Shown here: positions 17,180 to 25,438 of the stretch, piece by piece
Numbering within the stretch: the first letter of the stretch is position 1
Layout: the number at the start of each line of letters is the position of its first letter
Source: an uncultured Bacteroidia bacterium
GTDB taxonomy: Bacteria > Bacteroidota > Bacteroidia > Bacteroidales > UBA932
Length of the DNA stretch: 64,000 nucleotides
Assembly (NCBI GenBank): GCA_902785575.1
Contig: CACZZF010000012.1
Span: 95,921 to 159,920 of the forward strand
Direction: 5' to 3'
Notes under the pieces: generated by a model
The model's input: only the letters and a program-made list of their open reading frames with translations
Told to the model about the DNA's origin: nothing
Databases searched by the model: none
Program-made: the position numbers and the translations under genes

Positions 17180-18204
17180 GTGACTGACTTTTTTCTGTGT
17201 TCACCAGCGAGCATCCCGCAGGCAGCCATAATATCCTCACCTCTGGAAGCCCTTATGGTACAGGTGATTCCATGGTTTGAAAGACGATCCCGGAAATTCT
17301 CCATCACGAGCTGGGGAGACGTCTCGAATGGAGCGTCGGGAATCTTGTGGAAACGGATCAAATTGACCCTGCACTCCAATCCCTTCAGGAGCCTGATCAA
17401 AGCGTCAGCGTGACGTTTCGTGTCGTTCAGACCGGCGAACATGGTGTATTCAAAACTGACACGTCGCTGGCCGGTGAAGTCATATTCACGGAGCAGATCG
17501 ATCACCGCCTCTTCAGGCCATGCCTTTTGAACCGGCATCAGAGCGGCTCTCTCCTCCGGGAACGGATTGTGAAGACTTACCGCCAAATGGCAACGGGTCT
17601 CATCCAAGAAGCGCCTAAGATTAGGGAGGACGCCGATCGTGGAAAGCGTTATCCGTTTCGGGCTCCAACCGAAGCCCCAGTCGGAGGTCAGTACCTCAAT
17701 GACTCTAAGCACATTGTCGTAATTGTCCAAAGGCTCGCCCATGCCCATGAACACGGCATTGGTGAGCTCCTGGGACTCATCGATGGCGATGAATTGCGAG
17801 AGGATTCCCGAGGCGGTTAGGTCCCCGTGGAATCCCTGGCGGCCGGTCATGCAGAACTTGCATCCCATCCGGCACCCGGCCTGGCTGGAAACGCAAAGAG
17901 TCTTCCGCTCATCATCAGGAATCATCACCGCCTCAACCGCATCTCCCCCACCGAGAGGGAAAAGATACTTCTTGGTTCCATCTCTGGAAACCTGGCATGA
18001 GGAATAGTTAACCAACCCGAGATCAAACTCCTCAGCAAGCCTTTCCCTGCCCACTTTGGAGATGTTGGTCATCTCTTCAAATGAGCGGACCCGGTGTCCG
18101 TAGAGCCAGCTCGCCAACTGCTTCCCGGCGAAGGCGGGAAGCCCGACTTTGAGGGCGGCTTCCTTAAGTTCCGAGGGCGTTTTCCCTAATAATGACTCTC
18201 TCAT
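17176..18204 (-). CDS. rlmN: 23S rRNA A2503/tRNA A37 C2-methyltransferase RlmN
   Basis: 342 residues, radical-SAM enzyme. The iron-sulfur motif CRMGCKFC puts cysteines at 111, 115 and 118; methyl-carrying cysteine near 104 in TLCVSSQ and the C-terminal acceptor cysteine in DIMAACGML complete the RlmN mechanism. GMGEPLDNYDNV and ITLSTIGVLP are also diagnostic. ATG 18204 is used; a further in-frame ATG at 18231 overlaps the promoter. A TAnnTTTG box at 18229-18236 would give a 20-25 nt leader. It is the first gene of the long minus-strand series and overlaps the patatin gene by 4 nt. Confidence 0.96.
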   Translation of the reverse strand: MRESLLGKTPSELKEAALKVGLPAFAGKQLASWLYGHRVRSFEEMTNISKVGRERLAEEFDLGLVNYSSCQVSRDGTKKYLFPLGGGDAVEAVMIPDDERKTLCVSSQAGCRMGCKFCMTGRQGFHGDLTASGILSQFIAIDESQELTNAVFMGMGEPLDNYDNVLRVIEVLTSDWGFGWSPKRITLSTIGVLPNLRRFLDETRCHLAVSLHNPFPEERAALMPVQKAWPEEAVIDLLREYDFTGQRRVSFEYTMFAGLNDTKRHADALIRLLKGLECRVNLIRFHKIPDAPFETSPQLVMENFRDRLSNHGITCTIRASRGEDIMAACGMLAGEHRKKSVT

Positions 18205-18228
18205 CGGAGCGAAGAATATACACGAGTA

Positions 18229-18236
18229 CAAATTTA
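18229..18236 (-). promoter_or_regulatory. rlmN-operon promoter -7 box
   Basis: Minus-strand TAAATTTG, a full match to TAnnTTTG. It is divergent from the plus-strand box at 18263-18270, only 26 bp away, so the two operons start from one compact AT-rich region. Confidence 0.65.
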
Positions 18237-18262
18237 ATGAAAAATAATGTCAAATTTTTTGT

Positions 18263-18270
18263 AAATTTGC
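18263..18270 (+). promoter_or_regulatory. Promoter -7 box of the barrel gene and probably the right capsule operon
   Basis: Plus-strand TAAATTTG matches TAnnTTTG. Transcription would begin near 18276, leaving a leader of about 100 nt before the ATG at 18376. No -33 TTTG at the canonical distance is seen. Confidence 0.6.
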
Positions 18271-18301
18271 ATAATAAATGGAAATGAAACGTTCCATACG
18301 T

Positions 18302-18342
18302 ACGGCTTGTACCTACTTCTGTGGGCACAAAGGCGAAGCCGT
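18302..18342 (+). promoter_or_regulatory. Structured 5' leader of the barrel/capsule transcript
   Basis: ACGGCTT (18302-18308) pairs with AAGCCGT (18336-18342), and inside it CCTAC (18312-18316) can pair with GTGGG (18321-18325) across a 4-nt loop. The rest of the leader up to 18375 is A-rich and open. Could stabilise or regulate the mRNA. Confidence 0.4.
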
Positions 18343-18375
18343 TATCCAGAACAAACAAATAAAAACAATAACAAA

Positions 18376-19188
18376 ATGCGCAAATCAATCATTTGTCTCG
18401 CCGCACTCCTGATCGGAGCGGCGAGCCTCTCTGCCCAGAACAACGGACAAAGTGTCAAGACACAGCCTCAAGACACCACTCAGAAAGTCAAGACTGAAGT
18501 CCCGAAAGCAGCCGCTCAGAAGGCAGCGAAAGAGACCACCAAGAAAGTGGCCGACAGTAATAGGAACAAGATGTATGTTTCGCTTCAGGGTGGCGGCCTT
18601 GTCTCCCTCAACGAGAACTACCGCATCTATGGCGAAAATGGGAAGAACTCTGACCTCTTGACTGGCCAGGGATCCGCCGCTTTCGGCTACCAGTTCACCC
18701 CTGTATCCGGCGTTCGTGTATGGGCCGGGTATGCCGGCAACCGTAGCGCCTGCAACACTAAAGAGACTTCTGGCCATCGTTTTTATCCTTACAAATTCAA
18801 CAGCATCAACGCCTTCGTTGATTATGTGATGGATTTCAGCGGCTTCAGCGACAGCGATTGGACAGTTGTCCCCAAACTGTACGCCGGTATAGGATTAGGC
18901 AACACCTCGGGCTTTGAGAAGACTCCTGACAATCCCGCTCCTGGCAACCAGTTCCACCCTTGGCAGAAAGTTTCAGAGAAAAACACTGCCTTCGGCTTCA
19001 GAGGTGGTTTAATCCTTGAGTTCATGGTCAGCCAGTCATTCGGTATTCTCGCCGACTTTGGTGGAGAGTTTTACACCGATGGTTACAATGGACTGAATCC
19101 CGGCAAGGAGGTCAGCGAGTCTGGCGACAAGAACTTCCCTCTCGACTTCCGCGGCGTCGCATCACTCGGAGTAGCGATTCATTTCTAG
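18376..19188 (+). CDS. Outer-membrane beta-barrel protein with charged N-terminal linker
   Basis: 270 residues from ATG 18376. Signal peptide MRKSIICLAALLIGAASLSA, then a hydrophilic Lys/Gln/Thr-rich linker (about 22-65, with KAAAQKAAKETTKK), then a barrel domain starting MYVSLQGGGLVSLNENY and ending VASLGVAIHF with terminal Phe. Resembles porin-like or OmpA-barrel proteins of Bacteroidota without a peptidoglycan-binding domain. It has a promoter and a long structured leader, and its stop is only 9 nt from the first capsule gene, with no terminator between, so it probably leads that operon. Specific function unknown. Confidence 0.75.
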   Translation: MRKSIICLAALLIGAASLSAQNNGQSVKTQPQDTTQKVKTEVPKAAAQKAAKETTKKVADSNRNKMYVSLQGGGLVSLNENYRIYGENGKNSDLLTGQGSAAFGYQFTPVSGVRVWAGYAGNRSACNTKETSGHRFYPYKFNSINAFVDYVMDFSGFSDSDWTVVPKLYAGIGLGNTSGFEKTPDNPAPGNQFHPWQKVSEKNTAFGFRGGLILEFMVSQSFGILADFGGEFYTDGYNGLNPGKEVSESGDKNFPLDFRGVASLGVAIHF

Positions 19189-19197
19189 CCTCCCCCC

Positions 19198-20484
19198 TTG
19201 TCACTATTTTCAATTAGGAAGCGGATCAGGCACGCTCTGAAGCCGGCATTTTATCGTTGGGTAATGCCTGCTTATTTAGGTATTATCCGAAATCGGCTTT
19301 ATTACAGAATCAGAAAAACAAATTCTGTATCTGTGGCTTTCATTGTTTCAGAGCTCGCCCAATGGAGATACCAAAGTTTATATGACCTTCTAGTTTCTGA
19401 CAACAGATTTAAATTAAGTATTCTACTAGTTCCTTTTGTATCATATTCTGAGAAAGATAAAGAAGATTCTCTTCATAGATTAAGGAGCTATTTTAAGGAT
19501 AAAGGAATACATTATTTCGATTTCAAGTCTTATGAAGCAACCTATTCTTTCTTAAAAACGGACATTGATCCTGACCTTATTTTTTATCCGCAACCGTACG
19601 ATAATTGTTACGCAACTTGTTTGGATAGCAAGGTATTTGAGAAAAAGTTGATCTGTTATTTCCCTTACGGAATGCCGACTATCCGCGAAGAATGGACTTT
19701 CAATCTACGTTTTCACAATATAGCTTGGAGAATCTATTACCAGACGTCGGCCAATTGGGAGAACTTTTTGACTTATTCGTACATAAGAGGACGAAACGTA
19801 CGAGTGGTCGGGGATCCAATAGCTGACCAATTCTTTTCCGGGAATAATCCTGATGTCTGGAAACGACAAGATAAAAAGAAAAAAAGAGTCATCTGGGCAC
19901 CTCATTATTCTATCACCGACAATCGAAGCGGGATGTTGAGCCGTAATTCTTTCGAATGGCTGAGCGAGGCTATGCTGCAGATAGCGCATGAATACCAAGA
20001 AACCGTACAGTTTTCTTTTAAGCCGCATCCGAGATTGTTAAGCGAGTTATATCATGCTAAGGAATGGGGAGTCAAAAGGGCGGATGATTACTATGCTTTA
20101 TGGGATCAAATGCCTAACACCCAGCTGGATACAGGTGGTTATGTAGGTCTGTTTATGCACTCTGACGCTTTGATCCACGACTCTGCGTCTTTTACGGCCG
20201 AGTATCAATTCACCGGGAAGCCTGCACTCTTTATTTCAGACAACATTAAGAAGCAAGAATCTCAATTAACCACATTTGGCAGACTGGCGCTTGCGTGCCA
20301 TTATCAAGGGGACAGTATTGATGCGATCCGCTCTTTCATTGACAAGGTCGTTATTGGCGATGAAGACTCATTGGCCGATAGAAGAAAGGATTTCCGCGAC
20401 AATTATTTGCTTCCTCCTGGGGGGCTTTCCGCAGCTAAGAATGTTTACGATGATATTTTGTCATCATTAGGGCTAAAAGGATAG
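19198..20484 (+). CDS. TagF-like CDP-glycerol glycerophosphotransferase family protein
   Basis: 428 residues. The C-terminal half has the family's GT-B motifs: RVIWAPHYSITD, FSFKPHPRLLSELY and SDALIHDSASFTAEYQFTGKPALF, as in enzymes polymerising or adding polyol phosphates. The N-terminal half is more divergent. The frame opens with a TTG at 19198 right after a run of six C; an ATG at 19264 is the alternative. Codon use is clearly AT-richer than the barrel gene before it, which marks the start of an acquired segment. Together with the cytidylyltransferase at 23736 it suggests a phosphate-containing polymer. Substrate not provable here. Confidence 0.75.
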   Translation: MSLFSIRKRIRHALKPAFYRWVMPAYLGIIRNRLYYRIRKTNSVSVAFIVSELAQWRYQSLYDLLVSDNRFKLSILLVPFVSYSEKDKEDSLHRLRSYFKDKGIHYFDFKSYEATYSFLKTDIDPDLIFYPQPYDNCYATCLDSKVFEKKLICYFPYGMPTIREEWTFNLRFHNIAWRIYYQTSANWENFLTYSYIRGRNVRVVGDPIADQFFSGNNPDVWKRQDKKKKRVIWAPHYSITDNRSGMLSRNSFEWLSEAMLQIAHEYQETVQFSFKPHPRLLSELYHAKEWGVKRADDYYALWDQMPNTQLDTGGYVGLFMHSDALIHDSASFTAEYQFTGKPALFISDNIKKQESQLTTFGRLALACHYQGDSIDAIRSFIDKVVIGDEDSLADRRKDFRDNYLLPPGGLSAAKNVYDDILSSLGLKG

Positions 20485-20490
20485 TTTTTC

Positions 20491-21945
20491 TTGGAAAAAG
20501 GGCTCAAATCTTTAACATATACCGGGGTCATTTGGAGTTTTATCGAGAGATTCTCATACCAATTGATCCAGTTCGTCATATCAATAATAATGGCGAGGAT
20601 CCTTGACCCCGGTGATTACGGATTGATCGGTTTATTGGCCATTTTCATGGCTCTCTCACAAGTATTCATTGACGGAGGTTTTTCAAGCGCACTGATTCAA
20701 TCAAAAGAGAATACTGACAAAGATTTCGCCACGGTCTTTTATATTAACCTTGCTATCAGTATTTTACTGTATGGATTGCTATTTGTTTCAGCTCCTGCTA
20801 TCGCTTCATTTTATCATCAGCCTTCGCTGAAACAGATCACTCGAGTTTATACCACAACACTAATTATCAGTTCATTATCTGCCGTACATAGTACTAAACT
20901 GGTAATAAATGTTGACTTCAAGACTCAATCAATTATTTCTGTATCATCGGCGATCATTTCCGGATGTATCGGTATCTTTCTGGCAATAAAGGGATTCGGT
21001 GTCTGGGCTTTGGTTATCCAGTCTATTGTAGGGACCTCAATAGGATGTTTGATGAAATATCTACTAGTGCGGTGGATTCCTAAAAGTGGATTTTCCAAAT
21101 CATCATTTAACAGACTCTTCTCTTTCGGATCTAAATTATTGATTGCTCAGATCATCAGTACTATTTACGACAACATCTACTCGCTATTCATTGGTAAACG
21201 ATTCTCCACAAGAACATTAGGGTTCTACACAAGAGGAAATCAATTCAATAATCTTGTAAGTGTCAACATAAGCGACATCATGAACAGGGTCTCATTCCCC
21301 GTACTCAGCAGAGTTCAAGATGATAACACGAGATTGCTGGAGATATATTCAAAATATATTAAGATGTCCGTGTTCATCATGTTCCCTATGGTACTTGGAT
21401 TATGCGGGGTCGCAAAACCTTTGATAACTTTTTTACTGACAGAGAAATGGCTACCTTGCGTTCCGCTTCTTCAAATTTTGTGTTTCGCCTTTCTCTTTAA
21501 CGGCGTGACCAAAATCAACCTGAATCTGCTTTACGTAAAAGGAAGGTCTGATCTTGTATTAAGGCTGGAAATCATCAAGAAGTGTATCGGGTTCACTATT
21601 CTTGTCATAACCGTATTCTTTGACATCAAGATTGTTTGTTTTGGTCAGGTCATCTATTCCTGGGTAGCATTGTTCTTGAATACTTTCTACACCAAACGAA
21701 TACTCGGATTCGGGTTTTATGAACAAATTAAATCTATTATCCCGTATTTGTCATTAAGTCTCATAGTTTTAGCCGAATCACTAGCAATCTCGAGTTTCGT
21801 GGAACCATCCTGGTTATCCTTAATCATATCATTAGTTGTTTGTTCCGCCACATATCTCGGGCTGTCTAAGTATTTTAGCCTTTATGCTTTCGGTGAGGTC
21901 TTCTCAACCGCAAAGAATTATTTGATCAGAATGAAGCATCAATAA
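20491..21945 (+). CDS. Wzx-type polysaccharide flippase (right cluster)
   Basis: 484 residues, about 12-14 membrane helices, oligosaccharide flippase family. Motifs RILDPGDYGLIGLLAIFMALSQ (from about 35) and DGGFSSALIQ are typical of the PST group (RfbX/WzxC-like). The start appears to be TTG at 20491: the next ATG (about residue 34) would remove the first helix. Six nt separate it from the TagF-like gene. AT-rich codon use as in its neighbours. Would translocate the lipid-linked repeat unit of the right-hand polymer. Confidence 0.85.
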   Translation: MEKGLKSLTYTGVIWSFIERFSYQLIQFVISIIMARILDPGDYGLIGLLAIFMALSQVFIDGGFSSALIQSKENTDKDFATVFYINLAISILLYGLLFVSAPAIASFYHQPSLKQITRVYTTTLIISSLSAVHSTKLVINVDFKTQSIISVSSAIISGCIGIFLAIKGFGVWALVIQSIVGTSIGCLMKYLLVRWIPKSGFSKSSFNRLFSFGSKLLIAQIISTIYDNIYSLFIGKRFSTRTLGFYTRGNQFNNLVSVNISDIMNRVSFPVLSRVQDDNTRLLEIYSKYIKMSVFIMFPMVLGLCGVAKPLITFLLTEKWLPCVPLLQILCFAFLFNGVTKINLNLLYVKGRSDLVLRLEIIKKCIGFTILVITVFFDIKIVCFGQVIYSWVALFLNTFYTKRILGFGFYEQIKSIIPYLSLSLIVLAESLAISSFVEPSWLSLIISLVVCSATYLGLSKYFSLYAFGEVFSTAKNYLIRMKHQ

Positions 21946-21951
21946 TCTCGG

Positions 21952-22745
21952 ATGATTCTTCTATTCGCCATATTACTTTTCATTTGCGCTTGGGGAGTTC
22001 GTTTTTCATCCTTTCGCGAAGATTACTTTGATATCGACACCACAACCTCAGTTAAGGGAATATTTGCCGCAATCATACTTTTCTCGCACATCACGGGTTA
22101 TATTCAGTTGAATGACAACTGGTTTGACATGTCCTACAGGACCATTTTAGGCTACATCGGTCAGTTGATGGTCGTAATGTATTTCTTCTATTCAGGCTAT
22201 GGTATCTTTGAATCTTTCAAGAGCAAAATGAACTATGAGAAATCATTCACAAGAAAAAGGCTCATGAAGACCTTGATACATTTTGACGCGGCTGTTCTTC
22301 TGTTCTTGATCTTATCTATTGTTTCCGGTGAGAAATACCCTACCAGATATTACTTTACATGCTGGATCGGCTGGGATTCCATCGGAAACAGCAACTGGTT
22401 TATTTTTGTAATATTGGCTCTGTATGCTTGCGTATCATTGAGCATGGCTCTTACCAGAAAAAGTTCTTCAGGATAGATTGGCTTGGGGTATCAGCCTGTT
22501 TATTTAGTCTGGCCGTGGTCACAGGATGCACAAAAATTAAACTTAAGAATAAGGCATTGGATTGGTTAGGCTCGCATTGTTTTGAGATTTACATTCTTCA
22601 ACGTTTGCCGATGATAGTATTGACATCCCTCGGGGTGAATAACAATTCATACCTTTTCGTTGCATTTACCATTCCTTGCGTCATTATTGTGGCCATTCTT
22701 TTTAAATCCGTATTAAGAAAAATCGATGAAATCTATTTCGCCTGA
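21952..22745 (+). pseudogene. Acyltransferase-3 family membrane protein, frameshifted and internally deleted
   Basis: Two partial frames cover one gene. Frame one (21952-22476) gives the N-terminal half: SVKGIFAAIILFSHITGY with the conserved His of acyltransferase 3, and several membrane helices to WFIFVILALYACVSLSMAL. Frame two resumes near 22465 with IDWLGVSACLFSLA and LGSHCFEIYILQRLPM, the usual C-terminal end. Together they reach only about 264 residues against roughly 330-350 in the family, so about 60-80 residues plus the frame were lost near 22450-22480. An intact protein would O-acetylate the polysaccharide. Probably inactive, unless the break is an assembly error. Confidence 0.75.
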
Positions 22746-22757
22746 GCGACCTACACC

Positions 22758-23681
22758 ATGATGCGAGAATCAGATAATCCGGCTATTTCGGTAATCATCA
22801 CTGTCTTCAATTCAGAAAAGACACTTCAGCGGTGTTTGATTAGCATTGCATCGCAGTCTTTTCAGGATTTCGAAGTGATCTGCATCAACGATGGAAGCTG
22901 TGACGGAAGTTTGTCAATCCTTGAGAATTACGCGCGGAAAGATAACCGTTTCCGAGTAATCTCCCAGCCCAACAAGGGTGTGGCGATGGCAAGACAGGCA
23001 GCTTTAGATGCATCGAAAGGGACCTTTTCAATCCACGTTGATTCAGACGACTGGGTAGAACCTGATATGCTTGAGGGGATGATAAATGTCGCACTAAGCG
23101 AGGATGCGGATCTTGTTATTTGTGACTTTCTCAAAGAATGGCCTGACAAGAAAGAAATAATATCGCAGAAACCTAGAGAACTAGACTCAGCCATTATTTT
23201 GGGGCAGATGTTTAGTGAACTGCATGGCAGTTTATGTAATAAATTAATTCGAAACGCCACAATACTACATTCGGGGATAAAGTTCGAGGAAGGTCTTAAC
23301 TCTTGCGAAGATCAACTCTTCGTCATGAGATTACTTTCATCTCCTATTAAAGTCTCATACATAAACAAACCTTACTATCACTATATTATTAACACAGGTC
23401 AGCAATCTATCACTCAGAATTGGTTTAGAACCCCTGTTTCTCAAAGACTTCTTTTTATAAAAAACGCGGAAAAACTAGTCAATACTGATTATCAGATTGA
23501 TTGTTTCAAAGAGTATGTGGCAAGAATAGCATATGACGCCACCCGTAGCGACAAAGAGTTCTGTCCAAGTTTTCGGCAAGCATTTTTTGATTATTGGCCA
23601 CAAATTAAAAGAGCATCTATCCCTTTGTATAGAAAAGTCATCATCTGGTTAGCGCTAATAGGCATCCGAATCCCAAGATAA
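22758..23681 (+). CDS. GT2 family glycosyltransferase
   Basis: 307 residues, GT-A family 2. SVIITVFNSEKTLQRCL, CINDGSCDGS near residue 45, PNKGVAMARQAAL and the donor/metal motif HVDSDDWVEPDML near 95 are all standard. CEDQLFVMRLL near 190 provides the acidic base. Two start ATGs in tandem (22758, 22761). It follows the broken acyltransferase by 12 nt; AT-rich codon use matches the cassette. Specific linkage unknown. Confidence 0.86.
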   Translation: MMRESDNPAISVIITVFNSEKTLQRCLISIASQSFQDFEVICINDGSCDGSLSILENYARKDNRFRVISQPNKGVAMARQAALDASKGTFSIHVDSDDWVEPDMLEGMINVALSEDADLVICDFLKEWPDKKEIISQKPRELDSAIILGQMFSELHGSLCNKLIRNATILHSGIKFEEGLNSCEDQLFVMRLLSSPIKVSYINKPYYHYIINTGQQSITQNWFRTPVSQRLLFIKNAEKLVNTDYQIDCFKEYVARIAYDATRSDKEFCPSFRQAFFDYWPQIKRASIPLYRKVIIWLALIGIRIPR

Positions 23682-23735
23682 AATGACGGTTTTGTTTTTA
23701 CTCAAAACTCATATTTCTAGATATTTTCCTTGAAT

Positions 23736-24443
23736 ATGAACCATGTAATTATTGTTGCTGGTGGGATTGGCTCCCGGATGAATTTGGATATCCCAAAGCA
23801 GTTCTATGAAGTAAATGGAGACCCTATTATCTTATACTCCATAAAGAAGTTCGCATCCAGCCCGTTGATTAATTCTATCGTGATAGTTTTGGCCGATGAA
23901 TGGGTCGAGTATATGAAAAATAAAATCTCTGAAGCTCATATTGACATTCCTGTACATTATGCAAAGGCTGGAAAGTCTAGGCAACATTCTGTCTATAATG
24001 GGCTTTTGGTTTTAAAAGGGTATGCTTGCTATAATGATGTGGTGCTGATACATGACTCAGTCAGGCCTCTGTTCCCACTATTTTGTATAAGTGATGGTAT
24101 TTCAGCCTGCCAAGAATATGATGGATGCATTCCTGTGATACCAGTTAAAGACGCGACATATCTTAGCCATGATGGTATACAATTATCTGATGCGCTTCCT
24201 CGGCAAGAGCTTTTCTCGGGCCAATCGCCGGAGTGTTTCTTATTCGGGAAAATATTTGACGCTCATTCCAATTTTAAAGACTCGGAAATCTCAAGCATAC
24301 GAGGTTGTTCAGAATTGGCATTGAAAGCTGGTCTAACAATAAAACTGATTAATGGTTCAGAGGGTAATTTCAAGATCACAACTATTGAAGATCTCAGTTC
24401 TTTTCAAATAATAATTGAGGATCAGAAGAGAATAATAAAATGA
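23736..24443 (+). CDS. IspD/TarI-like cytidylyltransferase
   Basis: 235 residues from ATG 23736 (a TTG two codons earlier is also in frame). Motifs: AGGIGSRM at about 8-15, PKQFYEVNGDPIILYSIKKF, KSRQHSVYNGL, HDSVRP near 100 and VKDATY, the order seen in IspD (MEP cytidylyltransferase) and in TarI/Bcs1-type polyol-phosphate cytidylyltransferases. Being in a capsule operon with a TagF-like gene argues for activation of a polyol phosphate (for example ribitol or glycerol phosphate) as a CDP derivative instead of isoprenoid synthesis. No TarJ-like dehydrogenase or TagD is nearby, so the substrate remains open. Confidence 0.8.
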   Translation: MNHVIIVAGGIGSRMNLDIPKQFYEVNGDPIILYSIKKFASSPLINSIVIVLADEWVEYMKNKISEAHIDIPVHYAKAGKSRQHSVYNGLLVLKGYACYNDVVLIHDSVRPLFPLFCISDGISACQEYDGCIPVIPVKDATYLSHDGIQLSDALPRQELFSGQSPECFLFGKIFDAHSNFKDSEISSIRGCSELALKAGLTIKLINGSEGNFKITTIEDLSSFQIIIEDQKRIIK

Positions 24444-24464
24444 TAAGGAGTCCATTACTGATTA

Positions 24465-25436
24465 ATGCTAGAGGGTAGTTTTTCATATTCAGTCGCTATA
24501 CGTACATTAGGAAAAGCCGGTGACATGTTTAGCCGGTTGATATACTCTCTGAAATCACAGACAATCCCACCAAGTGGTATTTATGTGTATATCGCTGAAG
24601 GATACGAACTTCCAAAGCGTGTCGCTGATGAGAGATACATCTATTGTGCGAAAGGCATGGTCCACCAAAGGGCCCTGCCGTTCAATGAGATTACGACTGA
24701 ATATATCCTTCTTTGTGACGATGACATCGAGTTCAAGGAAGATGCGGTCATGAAACTATTTGAAGCCCTGGAAGAATATGACGGGGACTGCGTGAGCCCG
24801 AATCTTTTCCCTAACCACATGATGAGCCTGAAGGATAAGATAACCCATGCCGTTTTATATGGGGAGTTTCCTGGTATCATCAGAAACAAGTACGCGTTCA
24901 GGATCCGCCGCAACGGGTATTACACATATTCATCAAGACCTAAAGAAGTAATGGTCTCCCAGTCAAGTGCCGGAGCCTGCTTGCTGATGAAGAAGGAATC
25001 CTTTCTTGACATTCGTTTCTGGGAAGAGATCTGGATGGACAGTTTCAGGTACCCTATAGGTGAAGATCAGATGCTCGCTTACAAGTTATACCGGACCGGC
25101 CATAAACTATTGGTTCATTTTGATGCCGGAGTGACTCACCTTGACGCTGGATCGGGCCATGCTAGCGATCCCGAGAAGACCGACCTGGATGAGAAATGCC
25201 TGAGGTATTTGATATGGTACCGCTCAATTTTCCAGCCATCTGGTGCTCCCGAGAAAGTTTTGGCATCCATTTATTTCTACTCACGGTGGCTGCTCCAATT
25301 AGTATTATCATTAGTCAGTGTCATCAATGGGCATTCTTTTAGATTCACCAACTGCTTCAAATCCATCAAAAAAGCACATGCTTTCATCGCTTCCGAAGAG
25401 TTTTCCAGTATTCCTAAATGGGAGATAACAATCTGA
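24465..25436 (+). CDS. GT2-like glycosyltransferase
   Basis: 323 residues. YSVAIRTLGKAGDMFSRLIYSLKSQ begins the GT-A domain; the acidic LLCDDDIEF near residue 82 binds the sugar nucleotide, and GEDQMLAYKLYRTGH near 203 provides the base. The last 60 residues hold a hydrophobic helix (ILL-type stretch SRWLLQLVLSLVSVI), perhaps a membrane contact. GC content rises from about this gene onward, towards that of the rest of the operon. Its stop (25434-25436) is 2 nt before the GT8 start. Confidence 0.8.
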   Translation: MLEGSFSYSVAIRTLGKAGDMFSRLIYSLKSQTIPPSGIYVYIAEGYELPKRVADERYIYCAKGMVHQRALPFNEITTEYILLCDDDIEFKEDAVMKLFEALEEYDGDCVSPNLFPNHMMSLKDKITHAVLYGEFPGIIRNKYAFRIRRNGYYTYSSRPKEVMVSQSSAGACLLMKKESFLDIRFWEEIWMDSFRYPIGEDQMLAYKLYRTGHKLLVHFDAGVTHLDAGSGHASDPEKTDLDEKCLRYLIWYRSIFQPSGAPEKVLASIYFYSRWLLQLVLSLVSVINGHSFRFTNCFKSIKKAHAFIASEEFSSIPKWEITI

Positions 25437-25438
25437 TA

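Noticed and set aside
19189..19197. C6 homopolymer as a phase-variation tract
   Set aside because: Only six bases, lying before and not inside a frame; too short to call without population data.
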